Below, piece after piece: positions 13,697-22,254 of a DNA stretch of 42,901 bases; within the stretch, counting starts at the first letter, position 1; each line of letters opens with the position of its first letter. This stretch comes from a virus. The notes beneath the pieces are model-generated. The model did no database searches. It was not told where the DNA came from and worked only from the letters and a program-made list of their open reading frames with translations. The position numbers were made by a program, and so were the translations under genes. Where the stretch lies: the IMG/VR virus record IMGVR_UViG_3300035698_008326, positions 1 to 42,901 of that record; one strand, written 5' to 3'.

Positions 13697-15370
13697 TTAT
13701 GCTCCTAATGCTGAAAATTTCTTGTAAATTTCTCTGGCCACAGTTGCTGGGTCACCAGTTCCATTTACATTAATTGTAACATTATTTCCTCCACCTCCAC
13801 CTGCTGGTCTAACGCTTACGTCCTCACCAGTGTGTGCTTTAAAAGTAGTATCTTTTGATAGTGTTCCTTCAAATCCAGCTTGTGCTGGAGTTCCAGCGAG
13901 ACTCATTTGTGCTGCTCTTTGTTCTTCTGTACCGCCAAACGCACCAGTTGTCCACTCATTCCCAGCAGCATCAGCACCGACAACAGTTCCTTCTTGAGTC
14001 CATGCACCAATCCATTGTTCGGCGTCTTTTTTGTTTTTTCCAGACATGTTTCTAAATGCCATTTGTAATGCAGCAACTGAACCTTTCAAAGCATCTGTGT
14101 CCTCTTTTGCTACTTTTAAATCTCCACTCAGTCCTCTAAGAGCTGGTTTAACACCAGTACCAATTATTATTTTTAATTTATCTAACTCACCAGTAACATG
14201 CTCTGTTTTATTTGCAGTTTCAACCTCAGCTGAGTTTACTTCTAATAATGCTAAATATAATCCATAATTATATTTCTTTAATTCCTCAAGTGTATGTCCC
14301 TCTTCAATATATGCAAGTGCTTTTTGTACTGCAATCTCTGTTATTGTAAGTTCTAAATCAATTGTTTCTTCTAAAGAGGCATTGTAATCATCAACAGCTT
14401 TTTTTGCTTCTTTGTAGGTTTTTCCTTCCAACATTTGTTTTAAAATTAAATAGGCGTCAGCTACTTCCTCAACACCTTCTTTAACATTTTGTGCCCATAG
14501 TCCCCAAAATTTAATGTTATTCATAATAAAAGTTCCAACGGTTGTTAAAACTTTTCCAGTAGCAACCCCCAAAGCTTCTATGTTTTCTTTGTTATCTAAA
14601 ACTGATTGAGCTAATTCTTTCATATCTGGTAACAAATCTCCTCCAATTTTTTCTCCTATCTGAATAAAAGTATCTTCAATATTTGAAACCATACCTTGAA
14701 ATGACTCCGATTGTTTGTCCATTAAGTTTGCGAATTTTCCACCTTCCATGGTCATTGTTCTGAATGCTTCCTCTACTTCAGCGAATCCTATGTCTCCTTT
14801 TGAAACCATAGAGGCTATTGCTTCCTCTGCAACACCTAAGTTTTTAGAAAGTTCTGCAATAAGTGGAACACCTGCTATACTGAAATCTCTTAATTCTCTT
14901 CCTGTTAATTTTCCTTGTACTTTTACTTGACCGAAGTTTAAAGCAAGTCTTTCCATAGGAACTGACAATCCTGCTGAAACATCTCCAAGTGATTTCATAG
15001 TGGGCAATAAGTTGTCTGCCTCAATTCCCATTGCTAATAATTGTTTAGCGTTTGCTCTAATTCCTGGGATTGTAAATGGTGTTTTAGCTGCAAAATTAGA
15101 TAAGTCTTTTAATAAAACATCTGCTTTTTCAGCACTTCCCAACATTGTAGTAAATGCAATTGTAGCTTGTTCTAAGTTTCCTGCTAATGTAACTGATGCT
15201 TTACCAACACTTAATAAAGCCACACCCGCAACTGCTCCAACTCCGAGAGCCATCTTTTTAAACTTACTCATAGAACTTGATGCTTTAGTGAATTCTTTAG
15301 AATATTTATCTACCGCAGTAATAACTATACCAACGGTTAATCCGCCTGCTGCTCCTTCCAATAGTCCCAT
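13697..15370 (-). CDS. Tail tape measure protein, 557 aa
   Basis: N-terminal domain has the typical tape-measure signature (LEQATIAFTTMLGSAEKADVLLKDLSNFAAKTPFTI, then GKLTGRELRDFSIAGVPLI and GFAEVEEAFRTMT). Hydrophobic segments lie at ~42-58, long helices follow, and the C-terminus is Gly-rich (AGGGGGNNVTINVNGTGDP). At about 1.5 Å per residue this predicts a tail of roughly 80 nm. The ATG overlaps the stop of the predicted -1 frame extension of the chaperone gene (TAATG). Confidence 0.9.
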   Translation of the reverse strand: MGLLEGAAGGLTVGIVITAVDKYSKEFTKASSSMSKFKKMALGVGAVAGVALLSVGKASVTLAGNLEQATIAFTTMLGSAEKADVLLKDLSNFAAKTPFTIPGIRANAKQLLAMGIEADNLLPTMKSLGDVSAGLSVPMERLALNFGQVKVQGKLTGRELRDFSIAGVPLIAELSKNLGVAEEAIASMVSKGDIGFAEVEEAFRTMTMEGGKFANLMDKQSESFQGMVSNIEDTFIQIGEKIGGDLLPDMKELAQSVLDNKENIEALGVATGKVLTTVGTFIMNNIKFWGLWAQNVKEGVEEVADAYLILKQMLEGKTYKEAKKAVDDYNASLEETIDLELTITEIAVQKALAYIEEGHTLEELKKYNYGLYLALLEVNSAEVETANKTEHVTGELDKLKIIIGTGVKPALRGLSGDLKVAKEDTDALKGSVAALQMAFRNMSGKNKKDAEQWIGAWTQEGTVVGADAAGNEWTTGAFGGTEEQRAAQMSLAGTPAQAGFEGTLSKDTTFKAHTGEDVSVRPAGGGGGNNVTINVNGTGDPATVAREIYKKFSALGA

Positions 15371-15582
15371 TATTTCTTTTTAAATATAGTCTCGTCTTCG
15401 AATACTTTTCCAGACAACCATTCAAACTGAGTTCCAGTTAGGTCGCCGATGTATCCGGTTTTGTTGAGTCTATATCCTCCGTGTTTGAGGAGCCAGTAGA
15501 TTCCTTTGGACTCTCTTGACTGACTCCATTTTGAAAATCCTGTCTGTTTGACATTAATTGTCTTGCTATATCCAAAACCAAT
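15370..15582 (-). other. Open -1 reading frame downstream of the tail chaperone, probable frameshift extension
   Basis: Frame open from 15582 to TAA 15372-15370 with no ATG, lying -1 to the chaperone gene and ending exactly at the tape-measure ATG. Its sequence looks like real protein (IYWLLKHGGYRLNKTGYIGD, then a segment ending SGKVFEDETIFKKK), more so than the Ser/Thr-rich end of the zero frame. A -1 slip on TTT near 15536 or AAA at 15459-15462 would make a gpG-gpT-like fusion, as in most siphoviruses. Neither site is a canonical X-XXY-YYZ heptamer. Confidence 0.5.
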
Positions 15583-15818
15583 TTAATGTAAACATCCTCA
15601 GGCATTCTCGCTAAGTCAGTTTCAGTTACTGTATTGTCTGCATTTTGCAAACGTCTTAGTAACTTTTGTTTTTCAAGGGTATCTGAATCACTCTTATGTC
15701 TTTTATTTAAAGACATGTCTTGCTCCATTATTAATTTCTTCCACGGGATTTCCTTGCCATTCACTTTACTGATATAAACTACTTCAGCGTCCGCAAATAA
15801 GTCTCTCCAATCACTCAT
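15438..15818 (-). CDS. Tail assembly chaperone (gpG-like), 126 aa
   Basis: Position between tail-tube and tape-measure genes, helical acidic/basic composition and a low-complexity C-terminus (SQESPKESTGSSNTEDIDST) fit the zero-frame product of a tail chaperone gene. The product is expected to bind the tape measure during tail assembly. A -1 extension is annotated separately. Confidence 0.6.
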   Translation of the reverse strand: MSDWRDLFADAEVVYISKVNGKEIPWKKLIMEQDMSLNKRHKSDSDTLEKQKLLRRLQNADNTVTETDLARMPEDVYIKLVLDIARQLMSNRQDFQNGVSQESPKESTGSSNTEDIDSTKPDTSAT

Positions 15819-15830
15819 GTTAGTACCTCT

Positions 15831-16010
15831 TTATTCTTTGTATTTTTTAATTTCTTTGACCTTGATTTCTTTCATCCATCCGTCCCAGCCCCAGCCTTGT
15901 CTGTCTGAATATCCTTCAAGTTCCAAACGCATTTCACGTTCTGTTTTGTTTTTATAGTCGCCTATAAACTTTTTATAGGCTTCCATAAGTTCTTTTGTCG
16001 GTTCAATCAT
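15831..16010 (-). CDS. Small tail-module protein, 59 aa
   Basis: MIEPTKELMEAYKKFIGDYK and on, with a tryptophan-rich centre (QGWGWDGWMKEI) and a lysine-rich end. Starts one base after the tail-tube stop. Contains the variant near-palindrome TATAGTCGCCTATA (15953-15966), coding for IGDYK. Function unknown; could be a tail chaperone component. Confidence 0.55.
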   Translation of the reverse strand: MIEPTKELMEAYKKFIGDYKNKTEREMRLELEGYSDRQGWGWDGWMKEIKVKEIKKYKE

Positions 16011-16011
16011 T

Positions 16012-16413
16012 TTAATTCATAGTAGTTCCTGATGCAACTACATCAACTGCTCTACCTGACATTGAATCTGTTAGGATTTCTCCTGCACTCATTGACCAAG
16101 CTCCTTCGCTTGCCAAACATCCAGATGCAATCATTACTGCTGTTGTGCCTGTTCCTGATTGTTCTATAATCAAGTTCCAGTTACTTCCAGTTCCTTGTAA
16201 GACTGGTAACCATCTACTTCCCGCCCATGCTCCTTTAAGAGACCATGAAACACTTCTGATTCCTGCAGCTATTGCCATGTTGTCTTGTCCAATTTCGCCA
16301 TACTCTGCAACATTTCTTGTAACTGTGATTTCTGCACTATCGCAACCACCAACTACATTTCCAGAAACGGTTATCTTCCCGTTAATTCCATTATATACTG
16401 TTGTATTAACCAT
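16012..16413 (-). CDS. Probable major tail tube protein, 133 aa
   Basis: Compact beta-rich protein: VYNGINGKITVSGNVVGGCD, AEITVTRNVAEYGEIGQDN, SVSWSLKGAWAGS, SGTGTTAVMIASGCL. This strand pattern resembles phage tail-tube/T4 gp19-type folds that begin with a Gly-rich loop and an 'evt.t..' strand. GGAGG six bases before ATG gives strong translation, fitting an abundant structural protein. It is upstream of the chaperone and tape measure, the standard order. Confidence 0.6.
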   Translation of the reverse strand: MVNTTVYNGINGKITVSGNVVGGCDSAEITVTRNVAEYGEIGQDNMAIAAGIRSVSWSLKGAWAGSRWLPVLQGTGSNWNLIIEQSGTGTTAVMIASGCLASEGAWSMSAGEILTDSMSGRAVDVVASGTTMN

Positions 16414-16414
16414 A

Positions 16415-17542
16415 TTATTCCTCCATATATTTCATCATTTTGTCAACCGCATGTTTCCATGTCCAGTTGTCTTTGACGATGTTTGCTGCAGTTAAACCAA
16501 CTTCCTTGGCAATACCCTTGTTCTCAAAGACGAATCTCATCATCTTTTTCAAACTCTCCTTATCGGGTTCAACCCAATTTACTCCATCGTAAATGTGACC
16601 ATTAACTAAATTTACTGGTTTCTTTCCTTTATTTTCACAATAGTAAGCACCAATATTTTCAGTGAAATCCATGTAACCAGCGTCTTTATTTTTTGTTACT
16701 ATCACTGGTAATCCACAAGCACTCGCTTCAAGAATAGGCATTCCAAAAGCTTCTCCCATGGTTGCCATAGTAAAACAATCGCAAGCGTTATATAGTCTTG
16801 CTAAATCGGTATCTTGCATATCTTCTGTTATTAGATACATAGACGCCCTGTCTTTATAATCATTTTTATTTATAATAGAATCAATTTCTTTCTTAATATC
16901 GAAGTTTGGATTATAAACAGTGTTTACTTTGAATACAAGAGCAACATCTTCCTTATCATTAAACTCTTCAAAGAATGCTTCTAATAAGATATTTGCACCT
17001 TTTCTGTCGTTCTCTCCTTGTGCCCAACCTCCAACATATAAGAATTTAAACTTATTATCTGGGACGTCTAATTCAATTGGTTGCGCTTCTGTATTGTAAA
17101 CCTCTGGGTCGATTCCATGAGGAATTACTTTTATCTTGTCCATATTTTTAGACAATACAATATTATTACTCTCCATTAATATCCTTTTAGTAGCTTCACT
17201 TGGAACAAATACCATGTCGAGACTTGGATTGTTTAATTCGTCTGCCCACATTTCAGGAGCTTTATCTCCTTCGAACACCATGTACCCTATGTGTTTCTTG
17301 AATCTCTCGCCGTAGTTTCTAATCCAACCAAGCGGATTTCCATTCATTAAACAAACGTCTCCATCGAAAGCTGGTCCCTTCTGTACTTGTTTCAATAGAT
17401 TTGGGTCTATTGTTTTAGGTCCAACATTATCGTGCATGACGTATAAGTCCACTTTTCTTTTAGCTAACTCTTCTGCATACTTTAATCCTTGAATTCCATA
17501 TCCTGTTCTTCCATTTATTGATGTATGATAAACTATTTGCAT
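16415..17542 (-). CDS. GT4-type glycosyltransferase, 375 aa
   Basis: GT-B fold. The donor-binding C-terminal half contains KFLYVGGWAQGENDRKG, then LARLYNACDCFTMATMGEAFGMPILEASACGLPVI, the GT4 family signature E-x7-E with the following GxPV. The N-terminus, VYHTSINGRTGYGIQGLKYA, is the acceptor-domain glycine loop. No membrane segment. First of three glycosyltransferases at the tail-proximal end of the glycan block; overlaps the next gene upstream by 10 nt. Sugar unknown. Confidence 0.88.
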   Translation of the reverse strand: MQIVYHTSINGRTGYGIQGLKYAEELAKRKVDLYVMHDNVGPKTIDPNLLKQVQKGPAFDGDVCLMNGNPLGWIRNYGERFKKHIGYMVFEGDKAPEMWADELNNPSLDMVFVPSEATKRILMESNNIVLSKNMDKIKVIPHGIDPEVYNTEAQPIELDVPDNKFKFLYVGGWAQGENDRKGANILLEAFFEEFNDKEDVALVFKVNTVYNPNFDIKKEIDSIINKNDYKDRASMYLITEDMQDTDLARLYNACDCFTMATMGEAFGMPILEASACGLPVIVTKNKDAGYMDFTENIGAYYCENKGKKPVNLVNGHIYDGVNWVEPDKESLKKMMRFVFENKGIAKEVGLTAANIVKDNWTWKHAVDKMMKYMEE

Positions 17543-18390
17543 CTGAATATACCTCGCTTTAAGAAGTCTTCAAACATTGGGTCAAACTTCTTTCTGAATA
17601 TTATTTCGTTGTCAAACTGTTTCTTCATCTTCTCTTGTCCTTTGTCTTCTCTACTCTTTTCACCAAACGCATACATGTGCCACGCCAAACACTGAACATC
17701 TGTAAATAGTTTATAACCTTCGTTTATCATCTTTAAACAAAAGTCTGTCTCTTCTCTGAATCCAGTACTTCCATAATTCGTTCCATGCATGCCGACTTTT
17801 ATCGCCACGTCTCTTCTGAACATAAACGAACTCCTAAGGTGATGACTCTCAATAACTTGTTCTCCTTTAAATCTATAGTGTCCATCATCACTGAATTGCC
17901 AAACGCCGTTCTTGTCTTTATATATTTCATTAAATGGGTCTGTTGATTTTTTATAATAAGGAGTATGTACATAAGGAACTAAACAACCCGCCGCTGCTAT
18001 CTCTTTTCCTTTAACGTCTCCGACACCCTCTGTTAATATTTTATATTGTCTTTCTAACCAGTCAGGTTCTAATATTGAATCGTCATCTATTCTACAACAG
18101 AATTCACAATCATCTTTTTGTATAGCTATGTTTCTACTTCCACCAATGTTTGTTCTTAATTCTTCGTCTTCATTTCTGTAGACTATTACTCTGTGACCTT
18201 CTAATCTTATTCTCGCAATTATGCTTGAGATATATTGATAATTTTCAACCCAAGTATCTGAGTTATCTATTATTACAATGTCCCAGTTCTGAATTGTTTG
18301 TCTCCATAGTGTAACGAGTAATCCATACAAATACTCTGGTCTATTCCTTGTCAATATATGACACCCTATTCTCCCATCAGTTTTTAACAT
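17533..18390 (-). CDS. GT2-type glycosyltransferase, 285 aa
   Basis: GT-A fold: GCHILTRNRPEYLYGLLVTL, WDIVIIDNSD, then the metal-binding DxD-like CCRIDDDSILEPDWL (~97-111), later GFREETDFCLKM with the family's ED pair. No transmembrane segment, so probably cytosolic. Part of an overlapping gene series in the glycan block. Confidence 0.85.
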   Translation of the reverse strand: MLKTDGRIGCHILTRNRPEYLYGLLVTLWRQTIQNWDIVIIDNSDTWVENYQYISSIIARIRLEGHRVIVYRNEDEELRTNIGGSRNIAIQKDDCEFCCRIDDDSILEPDWLERQYKILTEGVGDVKGKEIAAAGCLVPYVHTPYYKKSTDPFNEIYKDKNGVWQFSDDGHYRFKGEQVIESHHLRSSFMFRRDVAIKVGMHGTNYGSTGFREETDFCLKMINEGYKLFTDVQCLAWHMYAFGEKSREDKGQEKMKKQFDNEIIFRKKFDPMFEDFLKRGIFRCK

Positions 18391-19087
18391 TTATCAACTC
18401 CACGGCTTTTGGTAACTCTTTATTATATACGACTGTTTTTAATTTTGTTTCATCTAACATTTCAGGACTTCCCTCTTCATCAATATCCTTTTTAATAACT
18501 CTTGCAAAATGTAATATTGGATATTGAACAAATAAATTCTCAAGCGTTGATTCAAACCTTGTTTTTCCAAAGTCTCCCCAAACAGTACAGTGCATTCCAC
18601 CAGTGTAACCTATGCTTGGTTCATTCTTAAATATTTTAACTCCTCCGGTATCTGGACTCCAATCCCCATCAACCCTAACTGTCTTCATGTCTTTCCAGAA
18701 ATTTAGTTTAGGAAAGAATAAACCTTCGTGTTTTGTTTCAGATAGTATTTCTCTCATCTTCTTTAAAAATTCTTCATCATAAAACTCATCTACGTCTTGT
18801 TGTATAATCCAATCACCTTTGCATTTATTTTTTGTCCAGTTTCTCAAATAATGTTCTTCAAACCATCTTCTTCCTCTTGGGGTCGGTATAGCATCGTATT
18901 CTGTATTCTGATATATCTTTATTTTGTCTGGGTACATTGCTGTTTTTTTAGCTATTATTTCCATTGTGTTATCTTCGCTTGGACTTACGTTTATAACTAA
19001 CTCATCAACGTAAGGGATTATGTGCTCAATCATAGCCTCTATGAATCGTTCTCCTTTCCTTACCACTGTGTATGCACTTATCTTCAT
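18377..19087 (-). CDS. GT2-type glycosyltransferase, 236 aa
   Basis: Starts ISAYTVVRKGERFIEAMIEHI ... VDELVINVSPSEDNT, with the nucleotide-sugar site and a DxD-like WIIQQDVDEFYDEEFL (~91-106), as in the GT2 'glycosyl transferase family 2/DUF616-like' proteins that pair with radical-SAM and B12 enzymes in surface-glycan clusters. Overlaps both neighbours. Confidence 0.8.
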   Translation of the reverse strand: MKISAYTVVRKGERFIEAMIEHIIPYVDELVINVSPSEDNTMEIIAKKTAMYPDKIKIYQNTEYDAIPTPRGRRWFEEHYLRNWTKNKCKGDWIIQQDVDEFYDEEFLKKMREILSETKHEGLFFPKLNFWKDMKTVRVDGDWSPDTGGVKIFKNEPSIGYTGGMHCTVWGDFGKTRFESTLENLFVQYPILHFARVIKKDIDEEGSPEMLDETKLKTVVYNKELPKAVELINVKN

Positions 19088-19878
19088 GTTCTATTTTGAC
19101 ACTTAAAGCAAGGTTCGAGACAAGGTCTCTTTCCATGTAAGTGCATTATTCTCCTCCATTCTGTTTTCTCCCAAACATCTTTTATAGTTTGTTTATTTAA
19201 GTCTCCAATTATATTCTCTCCAATATCCATACAACACCATATAACTTTTCCATCTGCTTGAACATTTAAGTGACTCATTATTCTAAAGCACGGATTTAGT
19301 AACGTTTCTTTTGGTTCCCATATCTTTCCTTCCCAATTAAAGTATTCATTTACTTGAACTTCTACGTCGTAGTGTGCCCAAAATGATTGGAACTCTTTAA
19401 TATCATCTATTGCTTCTGGACACGGAACAATACTAACTCTTACAGGTATACCTCTTAAATTTTCTGCTGCATGAGCTGCATTAGAAATAACTATGTGGAA
19501 ATTATCTGTTCCGCAAACTTTCTTATATGTTTCAGCGCATGCTGCATTAATACTAAAATTAACAAGAATTATATTATAGTTATTCAATCTCTCTATCTTG
19601 TCACTATCAAGAAGAACTCCGTTTGTAAATATCTCTATTGGCATTTCTGGTGCTTTCTCTTTAATGTAGTCGAGTCTTTCAAATATAAACTTATCAGCGA
19701 ACGGTTCTCCATTTTGAAACGGTGCTATCTTTTTTATTCCTAACTCTTTAGCTTCGTCTATAATCCTTTTAAATAAATCCATGTCCATAGTTTTAACGCC
19801 TTCAATTAATCCATGCGGACAAAAGGTACACTTGTTTGGACAAGCGTTTGTTGTTTCGATTTGTATAGTATCTATCAT
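19084..19878 (-). CDS. Radical SAM/SPASM protein, 264 aa
   Basis: The cluster motif is C13-x3-C17-x2-C20 (TNACPNKCTFCPHG). A SPASM-like C-terminus carries extra cysteines (VIWCCMDIGENIIGDL ... CLEPCFKCQ) for an auxiliary Fe-S cluster. The GNGEP-equivalent motif is PFQNGEPFADK. Such proteins carry out dehydrogenation, epimerisation or peptide modification; here, amid glycosyltransferases and an epimerase, sugar modification is likely (inference). ATGA overlaps. Confidence 0.85.
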   Translation of the reverse strand: MIDTIQIETTNACPNKCTFCPHGLIEGVKTMDMDLFKRIIDEAKELGIKKIAPFQNGEPFADKFIFERLDYIKEKAPEMPIEIFTNGVLLDSDKIERLNNYNIILVNFSINAACAETYKKVCGTDNFHIVISNAAHAAENLRGIPVRVSIVPCPEAIDDIKEFQSFWAHYDVEVQVNEYFNWEGKIWEPKETLLNPCFRIMSHLNVQADGKVIWCCMDIGENIIGDLNKQTIKDVWEKTEWRRIMHLHGKRPCLEPCFKCQNRT

Positions 19879-21077
19879 AGTACTCCAGCGTAAAGAAGTT
19901 TATCAGCTTCTTCGTATGTCCTCCCGCTTACTTGTTGACTAAATGTTTTTCTTAATTGAATCCTTTCTTTCTTATCTCTTATGTCGAGAGGTGTGTTCTC
20001 GTAAAAGTTATCTTCTATTCTTTCAAGAGAACCGTTGTGTTTATCTCCTAATTTTGTTCCAGGATAAGGTTGGAATAACGATGCCCAAGCATATGTCGGG
20101 TCTAATCTTTTATTAAACTCTAATGTATCTAAATCTGTCTTTAAATCTCCTTCAGGTAAACCTAGTAAATTCTGAAGTAAGAATTCTATATTGTGTTTCT
20201 TTAATAGACCGCATGTTTTGATTATTGTTTCTTTACTGACATTTCTTTTCAATACGTTCCTTCTTATATTATCATCAGCACACTCAACTGCTGCTCTAAC
20301 TGAGTGTAATCCGGCGTCTTTCATTTTAACAATCGTATCTTCATCTAATTGGTCGAGTCTCACTATAGCATGAAACGGCAAATTTACTTCTTTTTTATAG
20401 ACGTCTAAGAATTCATTTAACCATCTTTTATTCGAAGTGAATGCATCGTCTTGGAAGTGTATAAATTGAACTGGTCTATCTACTCCATTTATCTCATTAA
20501 CTAGGTTCCTTGGGCTTCTATGTCTCACTGTTTGCTGTTCTGGATATAGTTTTTTGAATCCATCGTTATAACAATAAGGACAATTAAATGGACAACCTCT
20601 ACTTCCTATTACGTGAAGTATTGGATTAGTTCTTTCCCTTGGCATTTCAGAGTAAACAAATTCTCTATAAGGGTCTGGTAAGTTATCTAAGTCAGTTTCT
20701 AACTTTCCAACCTTACATACCTTTTCTTGCTTTTCTACAAAATCACAAATAGAATGTTCTGCTTCTCCGACTATTACTGAATCAACTCCTTTCTCGTGAT
20801 ATATTCTTGGAAAGTAAGTCGGATGTGGACCACCAAAGATAGTAAATAAAGCTGGATTAGTTTCTTTCATTTGTCTTGCTAAATTTAACATGCTATTGTG
20901 TGAACCAGTTAAAACACTAAATCCAACCACTTCTGGTTTTTCTTCTTTAAGAGTTTCTAAAGCTGTTTCTTCAGTTGCATGAATTGGTTTATGTCCACCA
21001 TCTTTTAATACAGCTGCAAGATAAGCTACACCAAGGGGTTCATACTTATATTTTTTAGTTACTAACATTACTTTCAT
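19875..21077 (-). CDS. Cobalamin-binding radical SAM enzyme, 400 aa
   Basis: B12-binding domain (residues ~1-130: MKVMLVTKKYKYEPLGVAYL ... PEVVGFSVLTGSH ... TIFGGPHPTYFP) and radical-SAM motif C162-x3-C166-x2-C169 (SRGCPFNCPYCYNDG). BchE/HpnR-like architecture, typical of class B methylases. It sits between the epimerase and the SPASM enzyme. Expected to methylate a carbon of a sugar or lipid, but the substrate is unknown. Second such enzyme in this genome (the other is at 7937-9247). Confidence 0.87.
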   Translation of the reverse strand: MKVMLVTKKYKYEPLGVAYLAAVLKDGGHKPIHATEETALETLKEEKPEVVGFSVLTGSHNSMLNLARQMKETNPALFTIFGGPHPTYFPRIYHEKGVDSVIVGEAEHSICDFVEKQEKVCKVGKLETDLDNLPDPYREFVYSEMPRERTNPILHVIGSRGCPFNCPYCYNDGFKKLYPEQQTVRHRSPRNLVNEINGVDRPVQFIHFQDDAFTSNKRWLNEFLDVYKKEVNLPFHAIVRLDQLDEDTIVKMKDAGLHSVRAAVECADDNIRRNVLKRNVSKETIIKTCGLLKKHNIEFLLQNLLGLPEGDLKTDLDTLEFNKRLDPTYAWASLFQPYPGTKLGDKHNGSLERIEDNFYENTPLDIRDKKERIQLRKTFSQQVSGRTYEEADKLLYAGVL

Positions 21078-22009
21078 TGATATAACTCCTTAAGCTTGAG
21101 TAATCCATCACTAAGTAGAACGCTTGGTTTCCATCCAAGTTTAGTTTCTGCTTTAAATATCCATGCTTGATGAACTTTAACATATCCTGTTAAGGGATTT
21201 GTTTCGAATTTAGGTTTAATTAATCTTCCTAATATTTTATTTAATTCAGGAACTAAATCAAGTAACGATGTTTGTATTCCAGTTCCAATGTTAAATATAT
21301 CACACTTTACTTCTTCATTCTTCATTCCTAAGACTAATGCTTTACAAACATCTTCTACCCAAACGAAATCTCTTGTCTGAGAACCATCTCCATATAATAT
21401 TGGTTGTTCTCCTTTCTTCATTCCTAATATAAATTGAGTAATCATATTAGCGTTATCTCCTTTACCGGCGTCATTTGGGCCGTATACACTAAAGAATCTA
21501 AATCCAACAGAGTCAACACCATGGAGTTTATTAAATAAATAAGCAGTGTGTTCATTTGCATTCTTAGTATAAGAATACCAATTCTGTGGTGTGAATTGAG
21601 CTTCTTCTCTAAATGGAGGTTCAAGTCCTGCATAAAGTGTAGAAGTGGATGCATAACAAACTTTCTTTATCTTATACTCTTGTGCTACCTTGAATATATT
21701 GAACGTACCGATTACATTTGTTTTAATACATTTCTTTAAATTCTTTGAGAACATTTGTGAACTTGAAGACGCGGCTAAGTGATATATTTCTTTTACGTCA
21801 TACTCTTCTATAATCTTTTTAAGCTGTGTGTAGTCCATAATATCTCCTTGAACTACAAATCCTCCTTTGCTTATGAAGTCTCTTAAATTATTTATATTTC
21901 CATTGCTGAAATTATCTAATACAACAACTTTATTTTCTTTTTCTTTAACTAACATCGAGGCTAAATTACTTCCTATGAATCCAGCTCCTCCAGTGATTAG
22001 CTTGTTCAT
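21074..22009 (-). CDS. NAD-dependent sugar epimerase/dehydratase, 311 aa
   Basis: Extended SDR family. NAD motif GGAGFIGS (residues 7-14), VVLDNFSNGN for the adenosine-binding acid, GDIMD, then YHLAASSSS, active-site YSYTKNANE (YxxxK), and RFFSVYGPND. Closest in pattern to UDP-glucose 4-epimerases and related nucleotide-sugar epimerases. Supplies the donor sugar for the adjacent transferases (inference). Confidence 0.88.
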   Translation of the reverse strand: MNKLITGGAGFIGSNLASMLVKEKENKVVVLDNFSNGNINNLRDFISKGGFVVQGDIMDYTQLKKIIEEYDVKEIYHLAASSSSQMFSKNLKKCIKTNVIGTFNIFKVAQEYKIKKVCYASTSTLYAGLEPPFREEAQFTPQNWYSYTKNANEHTAYLFNKLHGVDSVGFRFFSVYGPNDAGKGDNANMITQFILGMKKGEQPILYGDGSQTRDFVWVEDVCKALVLGMKNEEVKCDIFNIGTGIQTSLLDLVPELNKILGRLIKPKFETNPLTGYVKVHQAWIFKAETKLGWKPSVLLSDGLLKLKELYQ

Positions 22010-22254
22010 TTCAACGCCACCTGACTTACATGGTCTACTTTGTCATTCCAGAATCCTGTCTTAGTGAATTTGTTTATCTCTCTAATCCAATGTTGTCTTT
22101 CTTTGTTATTCTGTCTTATCTCGATAGCTATCTTTCCAGCTTTTATTGGTTCGGCACTTCCTAATGCTGTTTCTAAATGCCATATCTTATTGTTTACTAT
22201 AGATAGTTTATCAATTACTTCACCCATTCCTAATCCACTTATTTCTTTCGCCAT
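22006..22254 (-). CDS. Small helical protein of glycan clusters, 82 aa
   Basis: GMGEVIDKLSIVNNKIWHLE ... EIRQNNKERQHWIREINKFT. This 'GEviDKLsIvniKiwhlE' pattern recurs in phage and bacterial surface-glycan gene clusters, in proteins without known activity. Helical, no membrane segment. ATGA overlap with the epimerase. Confidence 0.65.
   Translation of the reverse strand: MAKEISGLGMGEVIDKLSIVNNKIWHLETALGSAEPIKAGKIAIEIRQNNKERQHWIREINKFTKTGFWNDKVDHVSQVALK

Noticed and set aside
13855-15383. Plus-strand open frames opposite the tape measure and other structural genes
   Set aside because: They are antisense shadows with Ser/Leu/Phe-rich sequence, no promoters or ribosome-binding sites, and overlap well-supported minus-strand genes.
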